A DNA stretch of 64,000 bases, from contig OV277870.1 of NCBI GenBank assembly GCA_922989275.2, forward strand, positions 34,530,356-34,594,355. The letters run 5' to 3'. Made by a program: the position numbers and the translations under genes. Source of the DNA: Gari tellinella. Lineage: Eukaryota > Mollusca > Bivalvia > Cardiida > Psammobiidae. Shown piece by piece: positions 1 to 11,133 of the stretch. The notes below the pieces were generated by a model. That model did not search any database, had not been told where the DNA came from, and was given only the letters and a program-made list of their open reading frames with translations. Position 1 is the first letter of the stretch; each line of letters opens with the position of its first letter.

Positions 1-109
1 CATTAATCAACCATCTGCTTCTGAAAGTTTTATGTTGCGCCTGTCAATAAATGGATTAATGATATGTTATTGGTACACGTCAATGTCATAGATAGATATA
101 TAGATATTA

Positions 110-184
110 TTTTATTCTTCCTTCAGACTAACAAGTCCATGAGGCAATGCCTCGTGGACTTGTTAGTCTGAAGGAAGAATAAAA
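110..184. repeat. 75-bp near-perfect palindrome
   Basis: Two 36-bp arms surround the centre AAT at 146-148, with one mismatch. The arms begin TTTTATTCTTCCTTCAGAC. It is not related to the M65, D or E hairpins. No target duplication is evident. Probably the core of another short inverted-repeat element. Confidence 0.85.
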
Positions 185-734
185 TCAGCCGCAGGTAATA
201 CATGTACAAACAAACATAGGCATGTAATACATAAACAAACAGTTATGACAATAAAGATGCATTTAGCGGAGAAGATGTAAGCAAAGAAAAAAAATAAAAT
301 TATGATTTCAGTGATATTGACTTTAATCAGAATTGATATCATTATCACCATTATCATAACGCAATTTTCTTAAACAAATATCTGTTATATTTGTGTTAGA
401 AAATACTGATGTCATGAGAATAAAACATGTCTTATACTAGTACCGTTTAAACAACTACATGTACATTGTATTAGAACTCGAAGTTAAACAAAAACATTCA
501 TTTACCTAGAAAACCTTTACACCCCAGCAAACAGACTAGACGTAGACTGAACTACTCCAAACAAGCAGTTGAACCTGTACTAATATTTTATTATGTTTAC
601 TACAGCTCAACGGCATCAATACTCAGGGCGAGAATATTGCCGATAATGGAGGAATAAAACAGAGTTTCAGGGTAGGTTTTCAGCACCAACTACACCAATC
701 ATTCATTTTACTCTGTCATCGCAAAATAAATATC
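185..734. other. No gene recognised
   Basis: AT-rich DNA. The only open frames are short and of low complexity. No repeat family seen elsewhere in the window is recognisable here. Confidence 0.5.
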
Positions 735-911
735 TACAGTCGAAACTCTATACTTCGAACTGGTATTTCATATTTTTAATTTTGATAGATTGATCTCGCT
801 TAAGCCGAACATACCCGTATTTCAAAGTTAAAACGTGGCTAAATCACGTTTAGCTTTGAAATAAGGTATGTTTGAACTACCGCGAATTCGAATAATCAAG
901 TTTCGACTGTA
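735..911. mobile_element. MITE, family G (TACAGTCGAAACT ends)
   Basis: The 5' end TACAGTCGAAACT is mirrored by AGTTTCGACTGTA at the 3' end. The middle is a hairpin: a CAAAGTTAAAACGTGGC stretch near 820-840 faces its complement near 845-865. TA at both ends suggests Tc1/mariner-type insertion, which is inference. Related pieces lie at 8240-8515 and 26868-27062. Confidence 0.7.
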
Positions 912-1177
912 CATGCATTTAAAAACTTTGCTTTGTTTTGTATAGATTGCATTGTTACATATGCCTGTCCATGAAGTGGTGCGTGCCATTGTGTGTTACC
1001 CTTGTCCACACACCCGCTCGTGCACGTCCCAATGTTCAAGTTTTCTTTTCAGTTCAGGTCAAATTTGGACTACTGAAGTTGTCAACTGCTTATGCATCTC
1101 ATTGAGTACAACATATTGCATCTCAGTATGGCGACCTTCGATATGTGCTTTAGGTTGATTGTTTGCGTTTAGATCTG
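912..1177. other. No gene recognised
   Basis: Contains one 68-codon open frame without protein-like features. I see no repeat or exon that I can support. Confidence 0.4.
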
Positions 1178-1429
1178 TTAACCCATTTTCCCATAGAAGC
1201 GACTTTTAGCGTATTTAATTTATTCCTCCGCTAAAGAAAAAAAGTTTCAGTTTATACCCTCATGAACAATTACCATTAAATATATTTTATATAACCTAGC
1301 AGATTTTAGCTTAAAGCAGGCTGAAAGTAAAGCAGAATGTGCCTTAAGGCACATTCTGCTTTACTTTCAACCTGTTTAAGTGGTCACCTGTTTTCAAAAC
1401 TAGAAACAGGCTATGAGGTAAAGGGTTAA
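1178..1429 (-). mobile_element. MITE, family D, full length (252 bp)
   Basis: Bounded by TTAA at 1178 and 1426, with inverted ends TTAACCC...GGGTTAA. The central hairpin at 1310-1381 reads TTAAAGCAGGCTGAAAGTAA in one arm and its complement in the other, meeting at a central CCTTAAGG. Other parts match D copies at 18274, 33992 and 44422. TTAA bounds and CCC-type termini resemble piggyBac-derived MITEs; no transposase is present. Confidence 0.85.
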
Positions 1430-1868
1430 AGACTAAATATTCCAGAAAGAGTTACTTTTACATGATAATAATGCTTTAATGAGTACAGCATATGACATTG
1501 CAATTTGATTAATTTTTGCATCGACCACTGACTTTGGTTACTTTTTGGCGTTTAGGTCAGTTGAGGATAAATAAAATGTTCGCTCTTTGTACCAATCATA
1601 CTGTTGGGCATCCATGTTTTACCAATACATTCGTTGTTCTCTTTGAATTTTTTTCACGGTTTCCCAAAATAGATTTAGTTGTTAAATGATGTGTATTTTA
1701 ACGATGTTTTAAGGATTGGTATACATGTATGTTCTTTAAACATCACCTTTTAGGCTTACCGCAAGTGGGTTGCTTCACACGGGAAGGAAGAGCCGACATT
1801 GCCTGGCGTCAACTTTACTAACAATCAGCTGTTCTTCATAAATTTTGCACAGGTATAGGTATAGGTTG
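1430..1868. other. No gene recognised
   Basis: AT-rich spacer between a D and a T1 MITE. No supported feature. Confidence 0.4.
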
Positions 1869-2169
1869 TTTACCCTTTTCACTCTAAATGACGGCATAAC
1901 ACGCGTTTGCAAACCGTTTTGATCCTGATCAGACGCCGCGTGACGCGGCGTCTGATCCGGATCAAAACTGTTTGCCACTTGTTTTGAAATTACATGTACG
2001 TCAGTTACACTGCCTTAAATCTAACTTTGAAACGATATTGCAGACAACAATATTGAAGCAGACGACAATATGGCGGTGAAGGGGTAAACATTTCACGATA
2101 AATTTGACGCCGCAATCCAAAAGGTTCGCAAACGCGCTTTTTTGGAGTCATTGAGATTGAAAGGGTAAA
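1869..2169 (+). mobile_element. MITE, family T1 with M65 palindrome (1910-1974)
   Basis: Ends TTTACCCTTTTCACTCT and its complement at 2155-2169 define the element. M65 at 1910-1974 is almost a perfect hairpin. To its right comes the T1 signature, two GCAGACGACAA-like words around 2040-2070, then GGTGAAGGGGTAAA. The 3' side repeats a CGCGTTTGC-like word close to the end. Confidence 0.8.
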
Positions 2170-2411
2170 GTGAAGATGCATCAAGTCTAAAATTGTAAAA
2201 TAAAAGCAGATGGCAGTTTTAGCGGACGGTCGTCTGCCATTGAACATGTTAACAAAGAATAAACATTGATCCGATATATTTGCATCGCTAGACTCTCTAT
2301 ACTTGAAAGCGGTTATTCTAAAGAAGATGAAAGGTCAGTCTTTAAGACGTATGGCAAGTAAGTGCAGTGGACGAATAACACAGAAATCTCCTTAAGGAGT
2401 CTTTGTTCTAC

Positions 2412-2632
2412 TTATACCCTTTCACTGCCAACTTTTTCGTGAAATATTTAGCCCTTCGCCGTTTCATTGTCGTCTGCTTCAAAATTTGCTGTCTGCAATG
2501 TCGTTTCAAAGTAAAAATAAAATAATGCAGTTTGCCTGAAGACATTTCAACGCGCGTTTGCAAACAATTTGGATCCTGATCAGAACTGTTTGCAAACGCG
2601 CTTTAAAGCGTCTTTGAGAGCGAACTGGTTAA
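2412..2632 (-). mobile_element. MITE, family T1, palindrome collapsed
   Basis: Inverted T1 copy starting ACTTATACCCTTTCACTGCC and ending at TTAA 2629-2632. The M65 region at 2559-2594 has lost most of its core, leaving the two outer CAAACA and TGTTTG words about 20 bp apart. This is the product expected from deletion across a hairpin. Confidence 0.7.
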
Positions 2633-3160
2633 CCAATATCAACCGCTTATATAATACTGTGAGTATTCTATTTGATTCCATTGGATAAGTCATAGAAGCT
2701 GCAGCTTTAATGTAACATAGACGTTCAAAGAGCAAAACTTCATAAGCTTAACCTGTCGTTCTAATCCTTCATCGAACTGTTTTGTATCTGGTATGTATTC
2801 TGTACCAACTCTGAAATTAATATGTTTAAAACGAAGCGAAAAGTAAATGCAATGTAAATGTAGTTTTCTTTTATATTGTCATATTGTATTTTATTTATTG
2901 ACTAACAATTTGAATCCTGATCAGACGCCGGGTTACCAGATGTCTGGTCTGGCTCGAAACTGACTGCAGTGGGAACAATTATCTTAGCACAGTCGAGTTC
3001 ATTTGGAATAAACAACAGTTGCACTTTATGTATATTGTTTTCCGTGTTTACGACTGGGTAATTGCTGTAAGTTCAAGCCTTTGAAACTTTCTGTTTTATT
3101 TTCAAATTGGCATACCTTCCGCATGCTACAGACGAATCTGTGATACCTGTTACAAACTGT
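2633..3160. repeat. Spacer with one decayed M65 (about 2903-2965)
   Basis: A degenerate palindrome with the words CTGATCAGACGCCGGG and CTGGTCTGG lies near 2915-2955, with no recognisable MITE ends. The rest is AT-rich without supported features. Confidence 0.5.
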
Positions 3161-3213
3161 CTGTATCCAGATGAGACGCCGAGTAACTCGGCGTCTCATC
3201 TGGATACAAACTG
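3150..3213. repeat. M65 variant with GATGAGACGCC core
   Basis: A clean hairpin in which TGTATCCAGATGAGACGCCG faces its complement around GAGTAACTC. GATGAG replaces the usual GATCAG in both arms, so the change is symmetric. Confidence 0.8.
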
Positions 3214-3224
3214 TAAGGAATTTT

Positions 3225-3500
3225 GATGATATTTCCTGAAATAAAATGAAGATGAATCAGCTTTGATAATTGTTGCAGACAACACATAATGTAGATGGCA
3301 ATAACACAGAGTGTAGGGTATATAGTATGATTGAAACCCTTTTCAAGAAAATGCTTCAATTTTATACAGTCATGAATATGCTCCATTAGAAATGTTTATT
3401 TCTGCCCTAACAGATTAAGCTCAAATCACGGTGACAGTAAAGCAGGATGTTCCTAAATTCTGCTATACTTTCAACCTGCTTTGAGCAAAGAAGGGAGAAT
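3225..3500 (-). mobile_element. Chimeric remnant: T1-like then family D hairpin (3418-3487)
   Basis: GTTGCAGACAACA near 3280 belongs to T1. The hairpin at 3418-3487, from GCTCAAATCACGG to CCTGCTTTGAGC, is a decayed D hairpin. Ends are not intact. Confidence 0.5.
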
Positions 3501-3775
3501 TAATACCGTTAGAGTATATGTGCATCGAGTTTGAGCCCAGATCAGACACCGTGTTACGCGGCGTCTGGTCTGGGTTCAAACTGTTTGTCACTCGTCCTTA
3601 TGTTTCTTCTGTCAAAATGTTTACTACTTCAGTATGGCAAAAGATAGCAAACGACCATTTTAAGTAGACGATAGTGCAGCAATGAAAGCTTTAGTCAGGC
3701 ATGTCTTGTTTTGGTAACAGCAAAAAGGTTGTTGTAAGGAAGGAATTATTGTTCGGAATGCCAATGTAGGGGGGT
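3500..3775 (+). mobile_element. MITE, family C, 5' truncated, M65 at 3523-3587
   Basis: M65 carries the C-type arm GAGCCCAGATCAGACACC. It is followed by the C signature (TTGTCACTCGTCCTTATG, a run of GCAGACGA-like words, CATGTCTTGTTTTGG) and a GGAAGGAATTATTGTTCGGA end. The 5' TACAGTGCTCC end is missing. Confidence 0.7.
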
Positions 3776-4346
3776 GGGGGGTGGCTGTCGCACCCTTCTG
3801 GCTATCGGGGGTCCTGCTGTAAGAGGTAAAGTATTTGACTATTTCAGATATGGTGTAATAATTTACGACCGGAAGCTGCCATAAGTGCTATCAAAACTAA
3901 CGTACACAGTCCCGGAGAGTTTAGGTAAGTTAAAACAGGTACATGGGATTTTGATTCCATCATAATAAAATGAAACGCAACTGCAATACAATAGTTGAAT
4001 TTTAATACAAATTACAAAAAAAGTCAATTTATTTTTATCTTAATTTCAAAATGTTTGCAGCTCGGTAAGACGCAATAATTAAAACGAATTGTTTGCTTGA
4101 ATAAATAAAGAAATTTGAAATGAATAGTTGCACGTTTCGTTCTTCATTTAGAACTGCATTATAACAGTACCTGTTTCGTTTGTACAATATTTGCAGTAAA
4201 ATGATAAAACTTTCAATAGAGTGACAACTCGAGGAGAATAAACAGTCAAATCTGTGTTAAGTGGCAACTCTCTGGAACAAGATAGATTTCTCTAAAGACA
4301 AATGACAACTTAATGCAGGCTATAAGCACACTTTAAACCCAGACCA
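3776..4346. other. No gene recognised
   Basis: Spacer with a G-rich patch at 3768-3782. No supported exon or repeat. Confidence 0.4.
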
Positions 4347-4564
4347 GGGGCCGTATTCCAGTAGCATCTTAAGTTTTTCCTTATAGATAAGAAATTTCTT
4401 ATAAAAATAATCTTACGTTAGAAAATAATTTCCTTAACCTTAAGTCGTATTCCAGTAGCCACTTAAGAAATTTCTTATTTATAAGGGAAAAATCAGTGGA
4501 TTTAAGGAGAAAATTTTCACTTAAGATTTATTTTTATCTTAAGATGCTACTGGAATACGGCCCC
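4347..4564. mobile_element. Inverted-repeat element with GGGGCCGTATTCCAG ends
   Basis: The 5' end GGGGCCGTATTCCAGTAGC is mirrored exactly at 4546-4564. Inner arms are AT-rich (CTTAAG, TTTCTTAT words). A partial second copy of the terminal word, TCGTATTCCAGTAGCCACTT, lies at 4445-4464. The flanks read AGAC on both sides, a possible 4-bp target duplication. The terminal word also ends the 23513-26022 structure. Confidence 0.8.
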
Positions 4565-4680
4565 AGACAGCTCCATAAGGAGCTATCTGAACAGAGTGCA
4601 CTGTTTTCTGGTAGGATCTGTATAGCATAAATTTGCAGTTTTGCACTCATTCATCATGGAAAAGATTCCTTTGTATATTT

Positions 4681-5162
4681 GTTAAGTCAATCTGTGTAAT
4701 CAGTCATTTCAACTAATGGCTAAAAAATGAAGTCATCACGGGAAGTGACTTAGTCATGAGATTACTGGAATTGACAGGCCACTTTTACACAAGTTGGATA
4801 GAAACATTTAACGGGATTCAGGCAATGTGTGAAATGACTTTCATTTAATTAATTCAACAGTAGTTGTTCATTCATATCATTCAATATGCATACTTTTGTT
4901 TAATAATTAATATCTAATAATTATTTCAGTAACAGTGCGCGCAGTTCTAATGATCTAAGATACTTGGTTTGTATCACATTTAATATGCACGTGTTGTTTC
5001 AATAGTGTAGCTTGTAATTATTAAAATACACCGATCATTACGATGTAATAAATAAAGCTAAAGTCAATTTAGCCATTTCGTGAAATGACTGAATGTGTTA
5101 ATGAAATATCTGAAATCTTTAGATGTTTCATGAAATGACTGATTTCACAGATTGACTGTAAC
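4681..5162. mobile_element. Inverted-repeat element, about 480 bp
   Basis: The 5' end TAAGTCAATCTGTGTAATCA followed by GTCATTTCA is mirrored at the 3' end (TGAAATGACTGATTTCACAG then ATTGACTGTAA). Subterminal GAAATGACT words recur on both sides. The internal sequence is non-coding and AT-rich. Confidence 0.65.
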
Positions 5163-5700
5163 ATGTGTATTAATGCAGAGGTACTTGACACACTGTTTTG
5201 ACTAGATAAATCTATATGAAATACTTTATACAGTATAACCTAATTTTTAAGTACCTGTGATTTAATGTAATAGTTCAGATGATAATATTTTCCTAGTAGA
5301 CAATTTAGTGTTTCATTTCAGAGTTATTGGGCCAGTACAAAACTCGAGAGATTTTTCTGAGGCGTTCGACTGCCCAACATCGTCATACATGAATAGCCAA
5401 AACAAATGTTCCGTTTGGTAGCGGAAGCGGAAGATGGACAGCATTGACTTTGGACATGCGCATCTGTGATCAATTTTATATTGTCCCGGGATTATTGAAT
5501 TGACTATGTAAAATTATGATATGTCAGTGGGAAGAAAAGATATACAACAGTGGACAAGATATTATCCATTGCAAACAGATTTGAGCCAGATCAGACACAG
5601 GGTTACCCGACGTTCGATCAGGCTCCATGCATTTTTCAATAATCATTCATTTTTTACACTTTATTACTTTGTGTGTCATTTAATATCGTTCTAACAGCAA
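5163..5700. other. Spacer with ETS-like patch and one decayed M65
   Basis: At 5418-5440 GCGGAAGCGGAAGATGG gives two ETS-like GGAAG words directly before an ATG. The following frame (MDSIDFGHAHL) stops after 11 codons. It could be a promoter or first exon, but no splice donor supports that. A degenerate M65 lies at about 5568-5632. Confidence 0.35.
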
Positions 5701-5702
5701 AC

Positions 5703-6089
5703 AATTACAGAACTCCCTCCCTACAACAACACCCAATGAGAGACACAAATTGAGTGTTTTGTTCTGAGGGAGTTGTTATGGGGAGGGAAAATGAATACAC
5801 TAAGAATGTTGAATATGTCTTGTCTTACATTTCCAAACAGTTTGAACCCAGATCAGACGCCGCGTAACGCGATTTCTGATCTGGGTTCAAACCGTTTTTC
5901 CATGACTTTATGTTTCTTTTGTCAAAATGTCCAGTACGTAACTTTGAAAAAAAGTAACAGGCGACAAGCTTAAGTAGACTACATTGCATTAGTGAAAGCG
6001 TATTATTTTCTTGTTTTGGGAAGAGCGACAAGCGTTGATGTAAGAAGGTAATCGTTGATCGGAGGGCTGTTGTAGAGAGGGAGGACTGA
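5703..6089 (+). mobile_element. MITE, family C, near full length, M65 at 5834-5898
   Basis: Starts TACAGAACTCCCTCCCTACA and ends AGAGGGAGGACTG. The first 90 bp fold on themselves, CCTCCCTACAACAAC facing GTTGTTATGGGGAGG. M65 (GAACCCAGATCAGACGCCGC) is followed by the C signature and GCGACAAGC. Confidence 0.75.
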
Positions 6090-6119
6090 ACTTAACTATA
6101 GATACGGTTGATAATAGAA

Positions 6120-6262
6120 CGTTTCTTTTGGCCTGGGATGACAGCTGGTGTTGATCAATATGTATCTAATTGTGACCGCTCCGAACTATTTGCAACTGGA
6201 AATAATCGTTTCAGCGTAAACGCGTTTATTTGGAAAGAATAACGTCTTCTCCACTGACAGTC
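6120..6262 (+). mobile_element. MITE, family B, 3' fragment
   Basis: TTTGCAACTGGAAATAATCG, then AAACGCGTTTATTTGGAAAG and ACGTCTTCTCCACTG, match one end of family B. The M65 part is lost. Confidence 0.6.
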
Positions 6263-6649
6263 TTCCTTACTTAGTGGTCGCTGAAGATATGGTTTGTATT
6301 TTCATACTAAATAATCATTCTTTCGCAGAATATTCATTTATTAAACTTCGTTCATTAATAAATCTCTATTTCTGAACTATTCTACTGGTTATTAAATGGC
6401 CAATGGCTCCCCGAGAAAGAATCGTCAGACTGCTTCTATCACAGGGGCCTTGAACAAAATAAAATGTATGCAGTACTATCATATAGACAATTATTTATTT
6501 TTTAAGTTTAAGGTTCCTGTAGCTCCTAAAAACAACGGTCTAGACCCTGATCCGAAAGATCCTTCGGGAACTGTCTGTTCTGTGTCTACACTGTTTTATA
6601 AAACCGTCAATATACACTTATAACAAGAAAAGAGCTACAGCATATTGCC
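6263..6649. other. Spacer with decayed hairpin
   Basis: A weak inverted repeat at about 6535-6600 (GTCTAGACCCTGATC facing GTGTCTACACTG) looks like an eroded E-type module. The 75-codon frame starting at 6396 has no recognisable domain. Confidence 0.35.
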
Positions 6650-6906
6650 ACAATGATGAAGACGTTATTCTTTCCCGTTTAAACGCAAACGAAACGCAAA
6701 CGCATTGCACTTAAATGTAAAAATATGAAACATTTCTTTACAATTCCGGCTGTTTATTTTAATGTGTGTGGCAAATGAAACAGTTTAGAGCCTGATCAGA
6801 GGCAGGGATACCCGGCGTCTGATCTTGCTGCAAACTGTTTGTTATTGAAATAATAGATTAAGCGTAAACGCTTGTATTGGGAAAGAATAAAGTTGTCTCC
6901 ACTGTT
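6650..6906 (+). mobile_element. MITE, family B, M65 at 6777-6841
   Basis: The outer ends are AATGATGAAGACGTTATTC and its near complement GTTGTCTCCACTGTT. CGTTTAAACGCAAACG follows the first end and a CGTAAACGC word precedes the other. M65 carries the B-type arm GAGCCTGATCAGAGGC with a GGGATACCC centre. Confidence 0.75.
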
Positions 6907-8020
6907 AATCAAAATATTAATATGTCATGTCATATTTGAAATTGGTGTAAATACTTATGTAATATTTGAACAAAAAAGTATATGTATATACATGTATATG
7001 TATTGAAATGTATTTGGAAAAAATGTAAGTTTCTTTATGAAGTGTCTGTTTTTATATCTGTTCTCTCACCGGACTCAATAATATCATTTAATTGATTAAT
7101 TACTGCCGATATCATTAGTTTGTCAAAGCACGTACCAACCTATATTGTTTTGGCATTAATCCCTTCACTGCCTTACCCCGGGTAGATATCTACAATGGTT
7201 ATTTGCAAACAGATGGGATCATACCCATTGTATCATAAAAAAGTCAAAGTTATGTTACGTGAAGCCCGTCGTGATATACCTTAAATGTTTAACAACGCTC
7301 TTCCGTTTTTCCTCCAGCGGTTAAACTATTATGCATGCATGGCGTGAGGTGATGGCATGCATTCATTCGTTATCATTTTCAGAATTTTCTAACGTTATTC
7401 CTTTAGCCCGTAAAGACCGTACACTTTTTAAACAAGCATGTTACCTGTTATTTTACCATTTGTCTGTCTTGTTTCGTGTAATGTGTGTTCTGTGCCAGAC
7501 GGTTTGGTCGGTATATATGAATTGTGTGTGTGAAATTCTCTGCTGTACATAAGTTTGCAGTGGGTTTGTTAAGGTTCTTTTAAAAGTAATAGGAAAGTAA
7601 TTCGGTAGGAAAATTTTATCCGCTGAGGAAATAAGCGTGCAACATTTGATTTCCTTTACATTTTTTTATCAAAGCTGAACATGTTAGAATCGAAATAATA
7701 CATATTCTATCGTTTCGGTATTCGTAGTCAAATCCTGCGCATCACAACGACCAGCCGTTGCCTAATGCCGTTTAACAACAGTTAAACATATATAGATTAT
7801 TTCTTAATTAGACGCTTAAGTGAAAACGTACATAAAAGCGTCCTTCAGCCCCTCTGTGTTTGAAAGGAGGATATCTTGATGTGTGTAAGGAGAAGCAGGT
7901 AGGAAAGTCAGAGTTGTATAAAATTTATTGCAAAGACGAACACTGCATCAAAAGCACTAAACAAGGTTTAAATTAACATATGAACCCGTTTGTGTCCACG
8001 GTCCTATATATAATACAAAG
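6907..8020. other. Spacer with T1 5' fragment at 7156-7225
   Basis: TTAATCCCTTCACTGCCTTA at 7156, followed by TATTTGCAAACAGATGGGAT, is the start of a T1 element that has lost its palindrome. The rest has no supported feature. The frame at 7331-7552 has no start context or domain evidence. Confidence 0.4.
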
Positions 8021-8190
8021 ACAATCAGTGAAGACTCTGATTAGACGCCGCATAATACGACGTCTGATCAGAGTCTACACTGTTTACTGATAGGAATTTC
8101 AATATAAAAAATATAAGGCACCCCTTAAATCAAATTAGGCTAATCAAATATATAAGCATGGAATAATCTATTGGACATTAATGGGTTAAA
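7975..8190 (-). mobile_element. MITE, family F, M65-like hairpin at 8022-8086
   Basis: The words CATATGAACCCGTTTGTGTCC and CATTAATGGGTTAAA bound it. The hairpin core ATTAGACGCCGCATAATACG resembles M65, but its arms begin CAATCAGTGAAGACTC and end GAGTCTACACTG. It matches the copy at 54630-54860. Confidence 0.65.
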
Positions 8191-8239
8191 GTGAGGCATG
8201 TTATCAAGCCATCCATGTGCAATCTAGATCTACTTAAAA

Positions 8240-8515
8240 CGTGGCTAGTCTAACATGTCCGTGTGTCAAAGTTAAAACGTGGCCTAGCCTGGTGACTGGT
8301 GAGTGGCTTAGCCACGTTTGAACTTTGAAACACGGATATGTTCGACTAAAGCGAGCTCAAGTATCGATGTTCAACTAATGAAACGGGTAACTCGCATTCT
8401 TTAGTCTAACATATCCGTGGCTCAAACGTAAAACGTAGCTTAATCACATTTTAACTTTGATATATAGGTAAGTTCAACTTATGTTTGATCGAGATATTTT
8501 GAGGTTCGACTCTAA
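8240..8515. mobile_element. Two family G hairpins in tandem
   Basis: At about 8250-8345 CATGTCCGTGTGTCAAAGTT faces its complement near 8315-8345. At about 8402-8475 a second, more decayed G hairpin follows. Both share the AAAGTTAAAACGTGGC core with 735-911. Element ends are eroded. The stretch lies just 3' of the HES stop codon. Confidence 0.6.
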
Positions 8516-8531
8516 CATTATGTAGCAGATA

Positions 8532-9247
8532 TCACCATGGTCTCCAGACTTCTGACTCTGAGTTTCCTTTGTTTTCACTATATTGTTCGACAACATCCAC
8601 TAGCTCGTCATTTTTATAGCCCGAAATAGCTTGTCCTTCACATTCCATTTTGATTGATTGTCTGTTTGCACTGAAATCGACATATTGTGAACTATTATCC
8701 TGGTCAACATATGTTTCACGTGTAACATTTCCAAAGGACACTTCTTGCTTCACCGGAATGCTGTTTGGTGTTTCATAGTGGTGGTGACTCCCTGCAGAAT
8801 GGCCAGTGTTTTGAAATTGGTTATATTCACTGAACTGCGAGTCACAAGAATCGTCTTGATCAAAGCCAATCTGCGGAAATGTCGTTTCCCATGGCGCTAC
8901 TTGCGGGTACATACTATAGTCAACGTAACTTCCGTCATACGCATAATCACTTGCCCTCTGACACTGGTTTTCGCGTTTAACTTCAGTTGGATTTACACGA
9001 TGTTCCCGTTTATTTTTGTCTACGCACGTGTTTGTATAGATGCCGAATCCGTTTCCATTGTGTGTATATCCATGAACCTCGTCCAAATTCATTTTGTTTT
9101 GCAAGAAGTTATCTAGGTGTCGCTTTATTCCGCCTGCTTCATGGTGAAGCGCTGAAGTCATCGAGACTTGATCCATGAGTTTGTTCATGCAAGACCTATA
9201 TCCTTTCCGGTAAACCTGTTTCTCGCTTATGGTATTGGTCGTATTAT
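8532..9247 (-). CDS. HES-family bHLH-Orange repressor, last exon (Orange domain to WRPW)
   Basis: Last coding exon of a Hairy/Enhancer-of-split repressor. In this family the WRPW tail recruits the corepressor Groucho/TLE and the Orange domain helps dimer choice; the proteins are nuclear and often Notch-driven. An acceptor TTTTCCAG lies at 9248-9255, so the ATG at 9258 is intronic and not the start. The exon opens in phase 1, matching the previous exon. The Orange domain covers exon residues about 12-53 (VYRKGYRSCMNKL to LDNFLQNKM). The remaining tail is acidic and rich in Tyr, Gln and Asn, with KQEV and KMECE sumoylation-like sites. It ends exactly WRPW-stop at 8532-8546. I cannot assign an ortholog (hairy, E(spl) or other). 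Confidence 0.93.
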
Positions 9248-9399
9248 CTGGAAAATGCATTTTAAGAACATTAGATTAGGTAATTGGTACATGTACATAT
9301 ACTACAGAATAAGTAATCGGTGTATCATTTTCAAAGCTGTTCGACCGTATTTGTTTCGACTTTAAACTATTTGGCTGATCAGATATATATTTGTATAGC

Positions 9400-9720
9400 T
9401 TAACCCCTTCACTGTCTCACCCCGAGTACAATTGTTATTTGAAAACAGTTTGGAAACCGATCAGACGCCGCATGACACAGGATCCAATCTGTTTGACACT
9501 CAATTCAGTATTTCTTAAGTCAAAATACCTAAACTTTAAATGTTATCTGTAAAAATTGGAATTTTATGTGTTTTTAACTTAGGAAACAGTGGTATTGGTG
9601 TCAAGCAGTTTATATCATGATCAGATGCCGCGTTTACGCGGCGTCTGATCTAGATCCAAACTGTTCGCATAATAATATTATTGCAAAATCGAACCAAGCA
9701 GCGAACGGGTTGGTTCAAGG
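9400..9720 (+). mobile_element. Two T1 MITE copies, M65 at 9602-9667
   Basis: TTAACCCCTTCACTGTCTCA at 9400 starts a T1 copy whose palindrome (9435-9500) is eroded and lost its right core. A second, nearly perfect M65 follows at 9602-9667 with the centre GCGTTTACGC. The second copy has no clear outer ends. Confidence 0.65.
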
Positions 9721-10637
9721 TAAAATCGCGTTTGAAAACTTGGCAATTTTAGGAATTTTATGAGCAACTTATGGTAGCCCTGTCAATTATTTCAAGAAGC
9801 TTTATGTTCCTATATTTTATTGCATGGCGTTTCGTTTCCTTCAAACGACAAAGAATAAACGTATTCCCCGTTTTATCACAAATCGTTCACTGCCGATGAA
9901 TGATAATGTTTACCATTAGAATTTCATTATCTACAATTTTGAATCTATTGTTGATATGACAAAAGCTTTATTGAAAATCATATTGGTAATCCGCTTCAAT
10001 TAAAAATACACTCGTTGAAAGCAGGTTTAAATAAACAATCAATTTTCTCAATTGTAAATAGGGGCGTTACGACCCAGAAATTGATTTGAAACAAGCCAAG
10101 TGTCAATCTATTGAACATAGAGACAGGGCTTTAAACGATACGGTTTTATCACCATTGAATTGTCAGAAGAGTGCTTTATTCTTATCCTAAGACAGTAATG
10201 TACGTTTTAATTTAACATACTACATGTAAACCCTAGAAATGAGTGTACTTGTCATTTACCAACAGTACACCATTCCGACCTAAACAGGGTAAATTCTGAC
10301 CAGATGGCTCATAAAGGATCCCTCTAGTAAGACCTAGCGCTGTTTTCAATTTTGCAATATATTGCTGAAAACAACATTTTATAATAAAAATACGCTATAC
10401 TTAATCGGAAACGTGATTTTCAGTGGGGAATGAGTCAAAGTCTTATTTTGAGAGTGAAGTTTTTTTTCTCTTGCTTTTTTTGCTCAGAAGAAATCTCATT
10501 CAAAGTGGAAACCCCATTTTATTCTTATCACATGCTGAACAACTAAAAAATCAGTGTCTGGTCTGGTTCTCATGACGTTTTTTCTAATGCCAATCAGTGA
10601 AGATAAACTGCCGCACTGGATGTGTTAAACACACGCC

Positions 10638-10851
10638 AGTTTAACGGGTTACCCATACTCCATAGACACTCTAATTTATAGTCATGAATGTGCATAATAT
10701 AAAATATTCTCTTCATCCTAGCAGATATTAGCTTAAAGCAGACTGGAGGAAAAGCAGACTGTGCAATAAGGCACATTCTGCTTTACCGTTCAACCTTCTT
10801 TAAGTTTTTACCTGTTTTCAAACTATAAACTGGCTATGGAGTAAAGGGTAA
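10638..10851 (-). mobile_element. MITE, family D, hairpin 10730-10803
   Basis: Starts near GGGTTACCCATACTCCATAG and ends CTATGGAGTAAAGGGTAA. The hairpin TTAAAGCAGACTGGAGG is one strand and CAACCTTCTTTAAG the other, both drifting. Inside HES intron 3. Confidence 0.7.
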
Positions 10852-10876
10852 GTATTATAACATTGCATGGAAGGGC

Positions 10877-11133
10877 TTAACTCTTTGAACCCTAGTCACG
10901 CATATATGCGTCATTTGCAAACAGCCTACCTGTGAGGAGTACGCTTGTCCTATACAAACAGTGTAGACCCTAATCAGAGGGCTCCTTAAGGAGCCCTCTG
11001 ATCAGGGTCTACACTGTTTGTCATTTTGATCTATATTGTAAAAATCAACGTTAAAATGTCAAAAATGGACTACATGTACACTTAATTGAAAACTAGAATT
11101 GTCCATTTGAGGTTTCAGGGAGGAAAGAGTTAA
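10877..11133 (+). mobile_element. MITE, family E, full length (257 bp)
   Basis: TTAA at both ends, starting TTAACTCTTTGAACCCTAG and ending GGAAAGAGTTAA. The 66-bp central hairpin at 10955-11020 starts CAAACAGTGTAGACCC and meets at GGGCTCCTTAAGGAGCCC, with one mismatch. It shares the CAAACAG/CTGTTTG ends of M65 but has a different core. Inside HES intron 3. Confidence 0.85.

Noticed and set aside
9258..9260. ATG at 9258-9260 as HES start codon
   Set aside because: It lies in the intron; the TTTTCCAG acceptor and the phase-1 match with the 11247-11337 exon show that coding enters at 9247.
8745..9365. Plus-strand frames opposite the HES last exon
   Set aside because: Shadows of a well-supported minus-strand exon with splice acceptor, Orange domain and WRPW.
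10955..11020. CRISPR array or bacterial REP-type repeats
   Set aside because: The palindromes are dispersed, in both orientations, inside larger TTAA- or TA-bordered elements and without uniform spacers. The window is clearly eukaryotic.
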